DNA from: CAYZXU01 sp964482535
GTDB taxonomy: Bacteria; Desulfobacterota; Desulfobacteria; Desulfobacterales; BuS5
Direction of reading: 5' to 3'
NCBI GenBank assembly: GCA_964482535.1
Contig: CAYZXU010000122.1
Location: 1-6,984 of the forward strand
DNA length: 6,984 nt
Both the position numbers and the translations under genes were made by a program. Shown piece by piece: positions 1-5,920 of the stretch. How positions within the stretch are numbered: position 1 is the first letter of the stretch; the number at the start of each line of letters is the position of its first letter. Under the pieces are notes generated by a model that saw nothing but the letters and a program-made list of their open reading frames with translations, was not told the DNA's origin and did not search any database.

Positions 1-436
1 TCATTATTCCTGCAATGCAGACATTCTTTGATTAAATCAACAGAGTCATATATATGCAGCAGGTTTTAAAAAGGTTGTTGAGCTGGCATCAACCTATGGA
101 GGAGCCGTAATTACAGTTGAGGGACACAGTGATCCTCATAAGTACAACAAGCTTGTCAAAAAACAAGCCACTCCCATGGTTTTAAAGCGGACAAAACAGG
201 CCGCAAAAAATCTCAGCATGAACAGAGCATTGGAAGTCAGGAACAGTATTATAAAATTTGCCCGCGCTAAAAGTGTTCCACTCGATGAAAGTCAATTTAC
301 CGTTATCGGCCATGGAATATCCAACCCAAAATATGGCAAACCACAGACAAAAGAGGAATGGCTCAGCAATATGCGGGTTATGTTCCGAATTATTCAGATT
401 GAAGCAGAAGAGTCGGTTTTTGAACCCCTCAATTAG
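1..436 (+). CDS. OmpA-family peptidoglycan-binding domain protein, 5' partial, apparent frameshift near base 32
   Basis: Only the C-terminal part of the gene is in the window. Frame 2 is open from base 32 to the TAG at 434-436 and encodes an OmpA-like domain: FKKVVELASTYGGAVITVEG leads into GHSD (Asp codon at 131-133, the peptidoglycan-contacting Asp of OmpA), then NLSMNRALEVR (the conserved Arg), SQFTVIGHG, and the closing EEWLSNMRVMFRIIQIEAEE. Frame 2 has a TGA at 29-31, while frame 3 reads IIPAMQTFFD just before it and then hits TAA at 33-35. Adding one base near 32 joins FFD to LNQQSHIYAAGFKKVV, a normal start for this domain. The gene is therefore either freshly broken or affected by a sequence error. 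The ATG at 176 would cut off GHSD and is not a believable start. The product would sit in the periplasm and bind peptidoglycan. The VWA gene follows after 25 bases, so co-transcription is likely. Confidence 0.72.
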
Positions 437-461
437 AAACTATAATATAAGGCGGGTTAAA

Positions 462-1253
462 ATGAAAAAAATATTTACTTTTCCTGTTTTGATCTTTATT
501 ACTTTTATTTTATTCGGATGTGGAGATGAACCCCGATCAGATGATCAGAAAAAACAGGTTGTAGTTCAAAAACAGCAGCAGGAAAAAGTTCACGAAAACA
601 GAGAACCAGTCAAAAAGATAAAAAAAGTATGGCCATTTGACGATGATTTTTCTGATGAGACAGAGCTCGACGACAATCCAACTGCAAAAAACTTTATTCT
701 TATCCTTGATGGGTCAGGGAGCATGAATGAAACAGGGTGTTCGGGCGGAAGAAAAAAAATAACTGTGGCAAAGGAAGCTGTTGTAGAATGGTCAAAAAAC
801 ATCCCTGCAGATGCAAACCTCGGGCTCATAGTTTTTTTTAACAACGACTGGTCTGTTCTCCCCTTATCCCGTGGAAATAGAGATGAATTTATAAATACGG
901 TTAAAAATATTTCTGCAAGGGGAGGGACTCCCCTTGCCAGCGCATTTGGAAAAGCCTATGAAGATTTCACTAAACAGGGACAAAAACAACTCGGATACGG
1001 GGAATATACCATCGTAGTTGTTACAGACGGAATAGCAAATAATGCAAAAAAACTCTCTGAATATATACACTACATCCTGACCAATACACCTATAAATATT
1101 TACAGCATAGGCTTTTGCATTGGTAAAAAACATTCTCTAAATCAACCCGGGCAAACAATATACAAGGCCGCAAACAATCCTGCTCAGCTTAAACAGGGAC
1201 TTGGTGAAGTTCTTGCCGAGTCTTCCACTTTTGATGATACAAAATTCGAATAA
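462..1253 (+). CDS. VWA-domain lipoprotein
   Basis: 263 residues. The start is ATG 462, chosen because AAGG at 449-452 precedes it at suitable spacing and because it opens a lipoprotein signal: MKK, a hydrophobic stretch, then LFGC with the lipidated Cys at residue 20. The longer reading frame opening at 258 overlaps the OmpA gene out of frame and would bury this signal. The residue after the Cys is Gly, not Asp, which in enterobacterial sorting rules favours the outer membrane. Residues ~21-75 are a polar, charged linker (KKQVVVQKQQQEK). Residues ~77-255 form a von Willebrand A domain with a complete metal-binding MIDAS site: DGSGS at 83-87, Thr156 in GGTPL and Asp189 in VVTDG. Such domains bind a protein partner through a bridging divalent cation. 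Cys93 (GCSGG) and Cys219 (GFCIG) could form a disulfide outside the cytoplasm. The partner is unknown; the neighbouring OmpA or solute-binding proteins are the obvious candidates (inference). Confidence 0.88.
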   Translation: MKKIFTFPVLIFITFILFGCGDEPRSDDQKKQVVVQKQQQEKVHENREPVKKIKKVWPFDDDFSDETELDDNPTAKNFILILDGSGSMNETGCSGGRKKITVAKEAVVEWSKNIPADANLGLIVFFNNDWSVLPLSRGNRDEFINTVKNISARGGTPLASAFGKAYEDFTKQGQKQLGYGEYTIVVVTDGIANNAKKLSEYIHYILTNTPINIYSIGFCIGKKHSLNQPGQTIYKAANNPAQLKQGLGEVLAESSTFDDTKFE

Positions 1254-1293
1254 GGAACGGAGATTAAATAAATTTGACAAAGATTATGAAGGA

Positions 1294-1375
1294 TTTTGGT
1301 TCATCTGCAAGGCGTATTAAAAGTTGAATATTTGAAGTATTCGGCCTTTAATGCAACACAGCAGATGGGCCAAAA
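1294..1375. repeat. 82-bp imperfect palindrome (hairpin), REP/MITE-like
   Basis: The outer arms are TTTTGGTTCATCTGC (1294-1308) and GCAGATGGGCCAAAA (1361-1375): 13 Watson-Crick pairs plus two G-T pairs in 15. Inside them GC..ATTAAA..G (1312-1323) pairs with CTTTAATGC (1346-1354) around small bulges, and GAATA (1326-1330) pairs with TATTC (1338-1342) at the tip. The whole forms one long stem. It lies 40 bases after the VWA stop codon. No T-run follows the stem (GACAAATAAT), so it is not a standard intrinsic terminator. It looks like a dispersed palindromic repeat, though it could also stabilise the upstream mRNA 3' end or block read-through. The rest of the 1254-1442 gap shows nothing clear. 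Confidence 0.7.
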
Positions 1376-1442
1376 GACAAATAATATTGTTCAAGTTATT
1401 TAATTTGCGATCCTAAACTATGAATAGAGGAGTTCTATATAG

Positions 1443-3011
1443 ATGAATAAAACTATTCTTGGAGCAGTGATAGTATTTTTTCTTATAGCTGCAGGAGCAG
1501 TGGGCCTGAAATTTTTATTGCCGAAATTTGAAGAAAGCCGCCAAAAAGCTACCAGTGATGCGGCTAAAACCAAAGGAAAGATAAAAATAGCCATGGATAA
1601 CTGGATTGGCTATTTCCCCCTCAGGTCTTTGGAAATGGCTAAAATGATGCGAAGATCCGGATATATCCTTGAATGCGAGGATGATCTGGCCGATTATGAC
1701 AAACGAATGGAGCGGTTAAAAAAAGGCGAAATTGACTTTGCCGTGGCTACGGTCGATTCTTATCTCATAAACGGAGCTTTATATCATTATCCCGGCACTA
1801 TCATTATGGTTATCGATGAATCCAAAGGGGGTGATGCCATACTGGCAAACAAAAAAAAGATTGGCAGTCTCGATCTGCTGAAGGGCAAAAAGGAGATCAA
1901 GGTTGCCTTTACGCCGAACAGTCCGAGCCACCATCTGCTTAAGGCAGCTGCGGATCATTTTGATGTGCCTGCACTCCTTCCCGCTGGAAAAATGCGTTTT
2001 GAAACTGAAGGTTCCCAGGAAGCTCGAAAAATGCTTCTTGCCGGAAAAGTGGATATAGCGGCATGCTGGGAACCGGACGTTTCACGAGCACTTGATAACA
2101 AAAATATTATCAAGCTTTTAGGTACCGAAGATACTGAACGGCTCATAGTCGATATTCTCGTTGTTAACAGAGCTTTTGCCCTGGAAAATGATGAAGTTGT
2201 TAAGCTGCTTTTGAATAACTATTTCAGAACTTTGAAAAAATACCGGGATAATCCTGATATCCTTTTAAATCAGGTAAAAAAGGAGACAGGTCTTTCCAAA
2301 GACCTGGTCACCTCCATGCTCAAAGGGGTCAAGTGGACAAATCTTAATGAGAACTGTGCAAACTGGCTCGGCATTTCTGTGGAGGGTAGCTATGGCGATG
2401 AAGGACTTGTGGATACGATTAATGCTACTGTAAATATACTTGTACATGCAGGAGATTTTTCAAAAAGCCCCATCCCTGATAATGATCCATATATATTAAC
2501 CAACAGCTCATTTATCGATTCTCTGTTTTCAAAAGGAATAACAGGTTTTACCGTGCCAAAACATGGCGGGGTAGTTCCAGCAACTTTGAATTCAATTGAA
2601 ACAAAATTTGCTCACCTGGATACAGCAAAATGGGATTCATTAAAAGAGGTGGGAACCTTAAGGGTGGAACCGATTGTTTTTCAGCAGGGCGCAACAGATC
2701 TGGATATTATTGCGAAAAAAGTAATTGACCAGGCTGTGGAAAATCTCAAGCATTATCCTAATTTCAGGGTGGTCATCAAAGGACATACAGGAACACGGGG
2801 TGACAAAGAAGAAAATCTGCATCTTTCCCAGGAACGCGCTAATGCTGTGCAAAGATATATGAAAGTGACTTACAATGTGGATACAAACAGATTGCACGCA
2901 ACAGGCCTTGGGGGAACAAAACCCCTTGCCAGGTTGCCTGGAGAATCAAACAGATCGTTGAGTTACAGGCTTTCCAGAGTAGAACTTGTACTGGTCAGGC
3001 AGGATTATTAA
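1443..3011 (+). CDS. Membrane-anchored solute-binding domain fused to OmpA-like domain
   Basis: 522 residues; start ATG 1443, preceded by GAGGAG at 1427-1432 with a 10-base spacer. Residues ~5-27 are one hydrophobic helix without a clear cleavage site, so the protein is probably anchored in the inner membrane with the rest in the periplasm. Residues ~46-340 resemble the NMT1/SsuA/TauA type of ABC solute-binding fold: KIKIAMDNWIGYFPL at the start, IDFAVATVDSY, VAFTPNSPSHHLL (155-166) and VDIAACWEPDV (203-213), a family pattern at the ligand cleft. Residues ~405-520 are an OmpA/MotB-like domain with GHTGTRGD (447-454), LSQERA (461-466) and a closing LSRVELVLV. The conserved Arg (Arg465) is present, but the usual Asp of GHTD is Gly450. 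Such a protein could span from the membrane to the cell wall and respond to a ligand. It is not a normal free transporter subunit, and no permease or ATPase gene is nearby. The ligand cannot be told from sequence. Confidence 0.88.
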   Translation: MNKTILGAVIVFFLIAAGAVGLKFLLPKFEESRQKATSDAAKTKGKIKIAMDNWIGYFPLRSLEMAKMMRRSGYILECEDDLADYDKRMERLKKGEIDFAVATVDSYLINGALYHYPGTIIMVIDESKGGDAILANKKKIGSLDLLKGKKEIKVAFTPNSPSHHLLKAAADHFDVPALLPAGKMRFETEGSQEARKMLLAGKVDIAACWEPDVSRALDNKNIIKLLGTEDTERLIVDILVVNRAFALENDEVVKLLLNNYFRTLKKYRDNPDILLNQVKKETGLSKDLVTSMLKGVKWTNLNENCANWLGISVEGSYGDEGLVDTINATVNILVHAGDFSKSPIPDNDPYILTNSSFIDSLFSKGITGFTVPKHGGVVPATLNSIETKFAHLDTAKWDSLKEVGTLRVEPIVFQQGATDLDIIAKKVIDQAVENLKHYPNFRVVIKGHTGTRGDKEENLHLSQERANAVQRYMKVTYNVDTNRLHATGLGGTKPLARLPGESNRSLSYRLSRVELVLVRQDY

Positions 3012-3058
3012 TCAAAAAAGCAACTATTCAGCTATTTGAAAAATGCTGATTCCAGAAA

Positions 3059-3256
3059 CGCTTCAGGTATGATCTGATTAACACTTTGAAACTGTTTGAA
3101 CGTATTAGAGATCGTTAAGAAAAAGCCCATCAGGGCTGAACCTATTTATATAATTCTCTGACATATCATTTTGCATGTTTATATTTTAGCGGGTTCTTTC
3201 TTTACGATCTCTTATGCGTGAGTTTTTCATGGTTTAATCAGATTATAGCTGAAGCG
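3059..3256. repeat. 198-bp imperfect foldback palindrome
   Basis: The left arm (3059-3128) and right arm (3191-3256) are near reverse complements. Reading the right arm as its complement, CGCTTCAG-TAT-ATCTGATTAA (3059-3081 against 3234-3256) matches at 21 of 23 positions. A looser stretch follows, then ATTAGAGATCGTTAAGAAA and neighbouring bases (3104-3128 against 3191-3215) match at 21 of 25. The 62-base centre is A/T-rich. No reading frame of note is inside. The arms are far longer than needed for a terminator, so a foldback or MITE-type element is the best reading. Together with the next element it fills most of the 360-base gap (3012-3371) after the fusion gene; bases 3012-3058 hold nothing clear. 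Confidence 0.72.
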
Positions 3257-3262
3257 GTGTAT

Positions 3263-3362
3263 CTTAGGGTTCGCTGAATAGTTACTCAAAAAAATACTAT
3301 TATCCACCCCTATGAAAATCAAAAAGTATTAAATCAGAAATTATTTTTGAGCGAACCCTAAG
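3263..3362. repeat. 100-bp element with perfect 13-bp terminal inverted repeats (MITE-like)
   Basis: CTTAGGGTTCGCT at 3263-3275 is repeated exactly in inverted form as AGCGAACCCTAAG at 3350-3362. Interior bases pair further: TCAAAAA (3286-3293 region) with TTTTTGA (3344-3350 region), and AATACT (3293-3298) with AGTATT (3325-3330). Size, A/T-rich interior and exact ends fit a non-autonomous miniature transposable element. I see no convincing target-site duplication. It begins six bases after the preceding palindrome ends, and its right end runs into the ribosome site of the 3372 gene. Confidence 0.75.
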
Positions 3363-3364
3363 GA
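3360..3364 (+). promoter_or_regulatory. Ribosome binding site partly supplied by the MITE-like end
   Basis: AAGGA at 3360-3364 lies 7 bases before ATG 3372 and is the only Shine-Dalgarno-like match there. Its first three bases are the last three of the 13-bp terminal repeat. In mRNA the left repeat (3263-3275) could pair with the right one and partly hide this site, so translation of the membrane protein may depend on that fold (inference). Confidence 0.6.
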
Positions 3365-3371
3365 AAATTAA

Positions 3372-4235
3372 ATGGCCGAAATTCAAAAGGCTTTAAAGGT
3401 TGTTACACCGCCAAAACCTGGTGATTATCTGCAAAAAGCGATTCGGGGAGCAATAATAGATAAAACACTAAAACATCCTGTAGCTGTGTATCCCATAGCT
3501 ATTGGTGCATCCTGCGGATTTATCGGCTGGCTTTTTAATATGCCTGTTTTATATATGACCGCTTTTGCCAGTGCGCTTGCTGGAGTGCTGTTTTCCGTTT
3601 CCCGTATTTTTGTCTTCCGTGAAAAAATGGAAAAAAAATATATTAATAAAATGAATATAAAACAAAAACAGTATGAGGAATATCTTAAAATACTTTTACG
3701 AAAAGAGCTTAAAGAATGCAGCACCATTGATGGGCTTGAAAAATATGCAGCACAGGGAAGGGTTCAATTTGACCAGATTCAGGAAAAATATGCCAATATC
3801 CAGGAGCTTTTAAAATTAAAAATCAGCAGTACAGAATTGACTTTTGCAAGGTTTATCGGGGCTGCCGAGCAGGTAAATTTAAGTGTGTTTGATAATTTAA
3901 AAAATATTGTGGCTTATTTAAAAAGTACTGGTTCTATTCATGCTGATTTGATTGAAACGCGCCTTAATGAAAAAAATGATAATGACAATCTATCTGACGA
4001 TGAAATAAAACAGAATAATGCCTTGAAAAAAAGACTGAAAATTAGAGAGGAACAATTAAACAAAGTCCAAATACTTCTTACAAAAAATGAATCTGCCATG
4101 ACGGAAATGGAAATAATTTCAGCAGCAATTGCACAATGGCAGCAAAGCGGTGGTTTTGCCGGTACAGACTTTGAGTCTGCCATAGCACGTCTCCAGGAAC
4201 TGGCTGAAACCGCCCATGCATATGACAATGTTTGA
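3372..4235 (+). CDS. Two-helix membrane protein with coiled-coil-like tail, TelA neighbour
   Basis: 287 residues; ATG 3372 follows AAGGA by 7 bases. I do not recognise a named family. Two hydrophobic helices lie close together at ~37-55 (VAVYPIAIGASCGFIGWLF) and ~58-80 (PVLYMTAFASALAGVLFSVS), forming a hairpin in the membrane. Basic residues flank the pair (KHP before, FREKMEKKY after), which predicts both ends in the cytoplasm. Residues ~83-287 are charged and helical, with heptad-like stretches (for example 83-130 and 200-245), and contain no obvious catalytic motif. TelA genes in other bacteria are often paired with a membrane plus helical protein, XpaC. This protein sits just before telA and has the same general build, so it may play that role; I cannot claim homology by eye. 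An alternative is a structural scaffold for the envelope complex. Confidence 0.82.
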   Translation: MAEIQKALKVVTPPKPGDYLQKAIRGAIIDKTLKHPVAVYPIAIGASCGFIGWLFNMPVLYMTAFASALAGVLFSVSRIFVFREKMEKKYINKMNIKQKQYEEYLKILLRKELKECSTIDGLEKYAAQGRVQFDQIQEKYANIQELLKLKISSTELTFARFIGAAEQVNLSVFDNLKNIVAYLKSTGSIHADLIETRLNEKNDNDNLSDDEIKQNNALKKRLKIREEQLNKVQILLTKNESAMTEMEIISAAIAQWQQSGGFAGTDFESAIARLQELAETAHAYDNV

Positions 4236-4453
4236 ATAACTGAAGCTGTGTTTATCTTCGCACTACTTTATAAGAAAATGATGAATTTTGAATTATGAAT
4301 TAAGGAATTCTACTAATTTATAAAATGTCATTAACCGCTATCTCATTTTCATATTTTGCTGTGCCCGACAGGGCATGCTGGTTATTCAAAAGATGAATAC
4401 GAAAAATCTGTTTATAAAATGAACGCTAACCAGAATAAAAAGGGAGGCCGGAT
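4236..4453. other. Gap before telA with heptad-spaced TGAATT repeats and a small hairpin
   Basis: TGAATT occurs at 4282, 4289 and 4296, exactly seven bases apart, with a related GGAATT at 4304. TGCCC (4362-4366) and GGGCA (4371-4375) make a 5-bp stem around GACA, without a T-run after it. There is no convincing promoter, although TATAAA at 4319 could be part of one. The 62-codon frame starting at 4356 overlaps telA out of frame and has no family look, so I do not call it a gene. Confidence 0.4.
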
Positions 4454-5677
4454 ATGTCCGCAACACAGATTACACAGGAAAGCAATGCTATTGTACTTTC
4501 AGATCCTGCCGAAGTTAAGCAGGAACTGGGACTGGCAGTATTAACAAAGATTGCTCCAGAGGGTGAGCGTGACCCAAAACTCGAAAAACAGGCTTCCGAT
4601 TTTGTTCAAGCTGTTTTAGAGTTTGACCCTGAAAATCCCGCACATGTTAATGATAGAGAGCAGAATATAACAGCTGTGGAAAATCTTGGAAGTAAAAGCC
4701 AGCAAGAGGCTGCACATAGAAGCGCAATGCTCAAGGAGCCGATTAAAAAACTGGCTGCCAGAGGGGAAGATGGGGGAGAAGTTGCAAACGCACTTGTTGA
4801 TTTAAAAAATCAGGTGGAAGAGCTTGATCCGGGCAGCTTCGATTTTAAGGCTGGCTGGTTATCCCGTACTTTGGGGCTGATCCCTGGGGTGGGAACACCT
4901 CTTAAAAATTTTTTTTCCAGATTTCAGTCTGCACAAACAGTTATAGATGCTATTATACGTTCCATGGAAGATGGCAAAAAAAGTTTGCAAAGGGATAATG
5001 TAACTCTGGCACAGGATCAGAAGATTATGCGGAGCCTTACCCTTAATCTTCAAAATGTGATTAATCTGGGTTTTTCCATTGATCAAAAATTTGCATATGC
5101 ACTGGAGCGTGAGATATCGTCTGAAGATTCAAAAACCACATTTATCGAAAATGAAATTCTTTTTCCCCTTCGTCAGCGGATTCAGGATCTCCAGCAGCAG
5201 CTTGCAGTTAATCAGCAGGGCGTACTTGCAATTGAAATAATCATCCGCAACAATAAGGAACTTATAAAAGGTGTGGACAGGGGAATAAATGTTACGATTA
5301 ATGCGCTGAATGTGGCTGTTACCGTGGCTTTGGCACTTGCCAATCAAAAAATTGTGCTCGACAAAATCGCTGCGGTGAACAAAGTGACCAGTACTCTTAT
5401 TGCACAGACTGCTGCAACGCTGAAAACTCAAGGAGTCGAGGTCCATAAACAGGCTGCATCCACACAGCTTGATATGGAAACATTAAAACAGGCTTTTGCA
5501 GATATTAACGCGGCCCTGGATGATATTTCTTCCTTCAGGAAGGAGGCATTGCCCCAGATGGCAAATAACATTCTCGAAATGGACAAACTTACTAAACAGA
5601 CAGAAACGTCCATACAGAGACTTGAGCAAGGGTCCAAGCTTGCGCCTGCTATTACCCTTGATGTGACACCGGAATAG
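4454..5677 (+). CDS. telA: TelA/KlaA-family toxic anion resistance protein
   Basis: 407 residues, close to the usual length of ~380-400 for the family. ATG 4454 follows a strong AGGGAGG (4441-4447) with a 6-base spacer. There is no signal peptide or membrane helix, so it is a soluble, mainly helical cytoplasmic protein. Family features: an early LEKQASDFVQAV helix (43-54), LDPGSFDF (124-131), the core GWLSRTLGLIPGVGTPLKNF (134-153) followed by QSAQTVIDAIIRSMEDGKKSLQRDN, and a long helical C-terminal half including INVTINALNVAVTVALALAN. TelA (KlaA) was named for tellurite resistance on plasmid RK2, but chromosomal copies often occur in Ter-type stress clusters and their biochemical role is unsettled. 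Here it lies after a membrane protein and before a solute-binding protein, unlike the standard terZABCDE arrangement; no terD-like gene is in view. The family call is firm; the physiological role is not. Confidence 0.93.
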   Translation: MSATQITQESNAIVLSDPAEVKQELGLAVLTKIAPEGERDPKLEKQASDFVQAVLEFDPENPAHVNDREQNITAVENLGSKSQQEAAHRSAMLKEPIKKLAARGEDGGEVANALVDLKNQVEELDPGSFDFKAGWLSRTLGLIPGVGTPLKNFFSRFQSAQTVIDAIIRSMEDGKKSLQRDNVTLAQDQKIMRSLTLNLQNVINLGFSIDQKFAYALEREISSEDSKTTFIENEILFPLRQRIQDLQQQLAVNQQGVLAIEIIIRNNKELIKGVDRGINVTINALNVAVTVALALANQKIVLDKIAAVNKVTSTLIAQTAATLKTQGVEVHKQAASTQLDMETLKQAFADINAALDDISSFRKEALPQMANNILEMDKLTKQTETSIQRLEQGSKLAPAITLDVTPE

Positions 5678-5678
5678 A

Positions 5679-5768
5679 TATAAATTGTCACATAAATAAT
5701 TTCACTCCGTTATCGGTCGCCTGTGTATTACAATACCCCTTCTTTTCTCTGGCCTTGTGAAATTTATA
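5679..5768. repeat. Inverted repeat after telA
   Basis: TATAAATTGTCACA (5679-5692), starting just after the telA stop codon, pairs with TTGTGAAATTTATA (5755-5768): eight pairs, a one-base bulge, then five pairs. The loop is long and includes GTATTACAATAC (5725-5736), a small palindrome that might be an operator. There is no T-run, so this is not a typical terminator. Confidence 0.35.
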
Positions 5769-5823
5769 GCTTTTCATCAAAATAATCAGGGTTGATTTTT
5801 AACTTTGGCCACCAAATGTCTTT

Positions 5824-5862
5824 AGCTCAGCCTATTGCTGCAATTAGAACTATGGGCTCGCT
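5824..5862 (+). other. Hairpin and short direct repeats in the leader of the last gene
   Basis: AGCCTAT (5829-5835) pairs with ATGGGCT (5852-5858), including one G-T pair, and AGC (5824-5826) pairs with GCT (5860-5862) across a small internal loop. TGCAATTAGA lies in the loop (5839-5848) and again at 5880-5889. AAATAATTTCA occurs at 5694-5704 and 5864-5874. The structure sits about 50 bases before the ribosome site and could be a leader element or repeat debris; I cannot match it to a known riboswitch. Confidence 0.3.
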
Positions 5863-5909
5863 CAAATAATTTCAACCTGTGCAATTAGACAATCAAAAAA
5901 TACGAATTC

Positions 5910-5916
5910 AAGGAGG
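5910..5916 (+). promoter_or_regulatory. Strong ribosome binding site fixing the start at 5921
   Basis: AAGGAGG followed by a 4-base spacer and ATG 5921. This favours ATG 5921 over the in-frame GTG at 5879, which lacks a ribosome site and would place 14 polar residues ahead of the signal peptide. Confidence 0.8.
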
Positions 5917-5920
5917 CGAT

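Noticed and set aside
258..461. N-terminal extension of the VWA gene from base 258
   Set aside because: It overlaps the OmpA gene out of frame, and ATG 462 has a ribosome site and opens a lipoprotein signal.
590..1133. Minus-strand open frames opposite the VWA gene
   Set aside because: They are antisense to a well-supported gene, have no family features and lack ribosome sites.
1274..1304. TTGACA at 1274-1279 as a -35 box for the fusion gene
   Set aside because: The bases 17 positions on (TGGTTC region) do not resemble a -10 box, and the site runs into the hairpin.
3124..3137. AGCCC-ATCA-GGGCT as an intrinsic terminator of the fusion gene
   Set aside because: The stem is only 5 bp, it is followed by GAACCT rather than a T-run, and its left half belongs to the larger palindrome.
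4362..4375. TGCCC-GACA-GGGCA hairpin as a terminator
   Set aside because: It has a short stem without a T-run on either strand, so it gives no support beyond a small hairpin.
4356..4544. 62-codon frame before and overlapping telA
   Set aside because: It starts with TTG, overlaps telA out of frame by about 90 bases and has no recognisable protein character.
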